Shown: positions 5,797 through 6,454 of the stretch, in pieces
Layout of the letters: every line of letters begins with the position of its first letter
How positions within the stretch are numbered: position 1 is the stretch's first letter
Assembly: GCA_021789565.1 (NCBI GenBank)
Contig: JAJYJL010000494.1
Coordinates: forward strand, 1-6,454
DNA: 6,454 nucleotides
From: Acidobacteriota bacterium
GTDB lineage: Bacteria; Acidobacteriota; Terriglobia; UBA7540
Direction: 5' to 3'
The notes under the pieces: model-generated
Database searches by the model: none
What the model saw: the letters and a program-made list of their open reading frames with translations, nothing else
What the model was told of the DNA's origin: nothing
Translations under genes and position numbers: made by a program

Positions 5797-6454
5797 ATGG
5801 TGAATCAAGAGCAGGAGTCCCGCTACTATTACCGGTTTTCACCGGGCAAGCGATTGCTGCATGGAATTCTGTTCTCCTCGTTTCTGGGACTGGCACTCAC
5901 AGGACTGACCTTGAGATTCAGCTATGCCGGCTGGGCCTCCGCCTTTGCGCACGCGGTGGGAGGGTTTGGCGCAATCTTATTCTTCCACAAAGCATTTGGA
6001 GTGTTGCTGACGGCCGCTTTTCTTTTCCACGTTGTGAACGTCTTGCGCCTGACTTTTTTAAAAGGGCAGCCTGGAATGCTTTGGGGGCCTGAGTCTCTGG
6101 TGCCCCAACCGAAAGATATTACGGATATGATGGCGCATTTTCTCTGGTTCTTTGGCCTGGGGCCAAACCCGAAATTCGACCGCTTTGCGTACTGGGAGAA
6201 ATTTGATTACTGGGCCGTTTTCTGGGGGATGGCCGTCATCGGGTTATCTGGATACAGCATGTGGTTCGCCCCTGCTATGGCCCGTATTATCCCTGGCTCG
6301 TGGTTTAATGTTGCGCTGCTTCTGCACGGCGACGAGGCGCTGCTTGCCGTGTGGTTCATTTTTACGATCCACTTTTTCAATACACACTTGCGGCCCGGCA
6401 GCTTTCCAATGGACACGGTGATTTTCACAGGTCGGATGACCGAAGAAGAATTTG
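5797..6454 (+). CDS. Integral-membrane b-type cytochrome, paralogue of the leftward one (partial, runs off right edge)
   Basis: The open frame from ATG 5797 continues 219 codons to the window end without a stop. It encodes MVNQEQESRYYYRFSPGKRLL at its start, then four hydrophobic segments (about 22-40, 60-84, 138-158, 180-196). Histidines are H22, H64, H78, H177, H192 and H197. The first three sit exactly 6 residues, and the last three exactly 11 residues, after the six of the leftward b cytochrome. Other shared landmarks are the KF/YW segment before helix 3 and the closing FTGR/FTGK motif. It should bind two b hemes and link the quinone pool to the undecaheme protein encoded just upstream. 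AGAGG at 5788-5792 is the ribosome site; spacing is 4 nt to the ATG or 7 nt to the adjacent in-frame GTG (5800), so either could initiate. By comparison with its 233-residue paralogue, only a short charged tail is likely missing. Confidence 0.92.
   Translation, partial: MVNQEQESRYYYRFSPGKRLLHGILFSSFLGLALTGLTLRFSYAGWASAFAHAVGGFGAILFFHKAFGVLLTAAFLFHVVNVLRLTFLKGQPGMLWGPESLVPQPKDITDMMAHFLWFFGLGPNPKFDRFAYWEKFDYWAVFWGMAVIGLSGYSMWFAPAMARIIPGSWFNVALLLHGDEALLAVWFIFTIHFFNTHLRPGSFPMDTVIFTGRMTEEEF

Noticed and set aside
4858..5808. Long minus-strand open frame (316 codons) opposite the undecaheme cytochrome
   Set aside because: It is antisense to a gene with eleven CXXCH motifs, shows no domain or transmembrane logic of its own, and is the usual by-product of GC-rich codon use.
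1..6454. CRISPR arrays, tRNA or rRNA genes, insertion sequences and phage genes
   Set aside because: No spaced direct repeats, cloverleaf, rRNA-like segment, transposase or terminal inverted repeats were recognised on either strand.

Overview
The window carries six protein genes that build and control two related membrane electron-transfer modules. It looks like chromosomal DNA of a GC-rich, environmental, multiheme-cytochrome-rich bacterium. Acidobacteriota or a Deltaproteobacteria-like lineage would fit the protein style, but no phylogenetic marker is present, so this is a weak inference.

Left block (minus strand, about 3995 down to 1, probably one operon). The gene order is a nonaheme c-type cytochrome with signal peptide and C-terminal membrane anchor, a four-helix b-type cytochrome, a membrane sensor histidine kinase of the HisKA_3/NarX-like type, and a NarL/FixJ-type response regulator that runs off the left edge. 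Junctions are tight: a 4-nt overlap, a 30-nt gap and an 8-nt overlap. The kinase's extracytoplasmic sensor domain contains its own c-type heme motif (CHGCH, residues 245-249).

Central block (3996-4566). This 571-bp divergent intergenic region holds no credible gene. It contains four CRP/FNR-family-like dyads (TGTGA-N6-TCACA type) arranged as two pairs, each 22 bp centre to centre. Each pair lies at about -41.5 and -63.5 from a -10-like hexamer, one reading left and one reading right. Both predicted transcripts have long leaders, about 159 and 206 nt.

Right block (plus strand, 4567 to the right edge). An undecaheme c-type cytochrome of the same architecture is followed after 15 nt by a second b-type cytochrome, cut by the window end. 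The two b cytochromes share six histidines at equivalent spacing, and the two c cytochromes share the same overall plan, so the blocks are divergent paralogous 'bc' modules.

Working model: each b subunit takes electrons from the quinol pool (or returns them) and passes them to its periplasmic multiheme partner. This resembles the CbcL and CbcBA quinol oxidoreductases of Geobacter. A CRP/FNR-family regulator would select or co-activate the two modules, and the heme-c kinase/regulator pair would report redox state or a heme ligand in the periplasm. The gene families and heme counts are read directly from the sequence; electron direction, acceptor and signal are inference.
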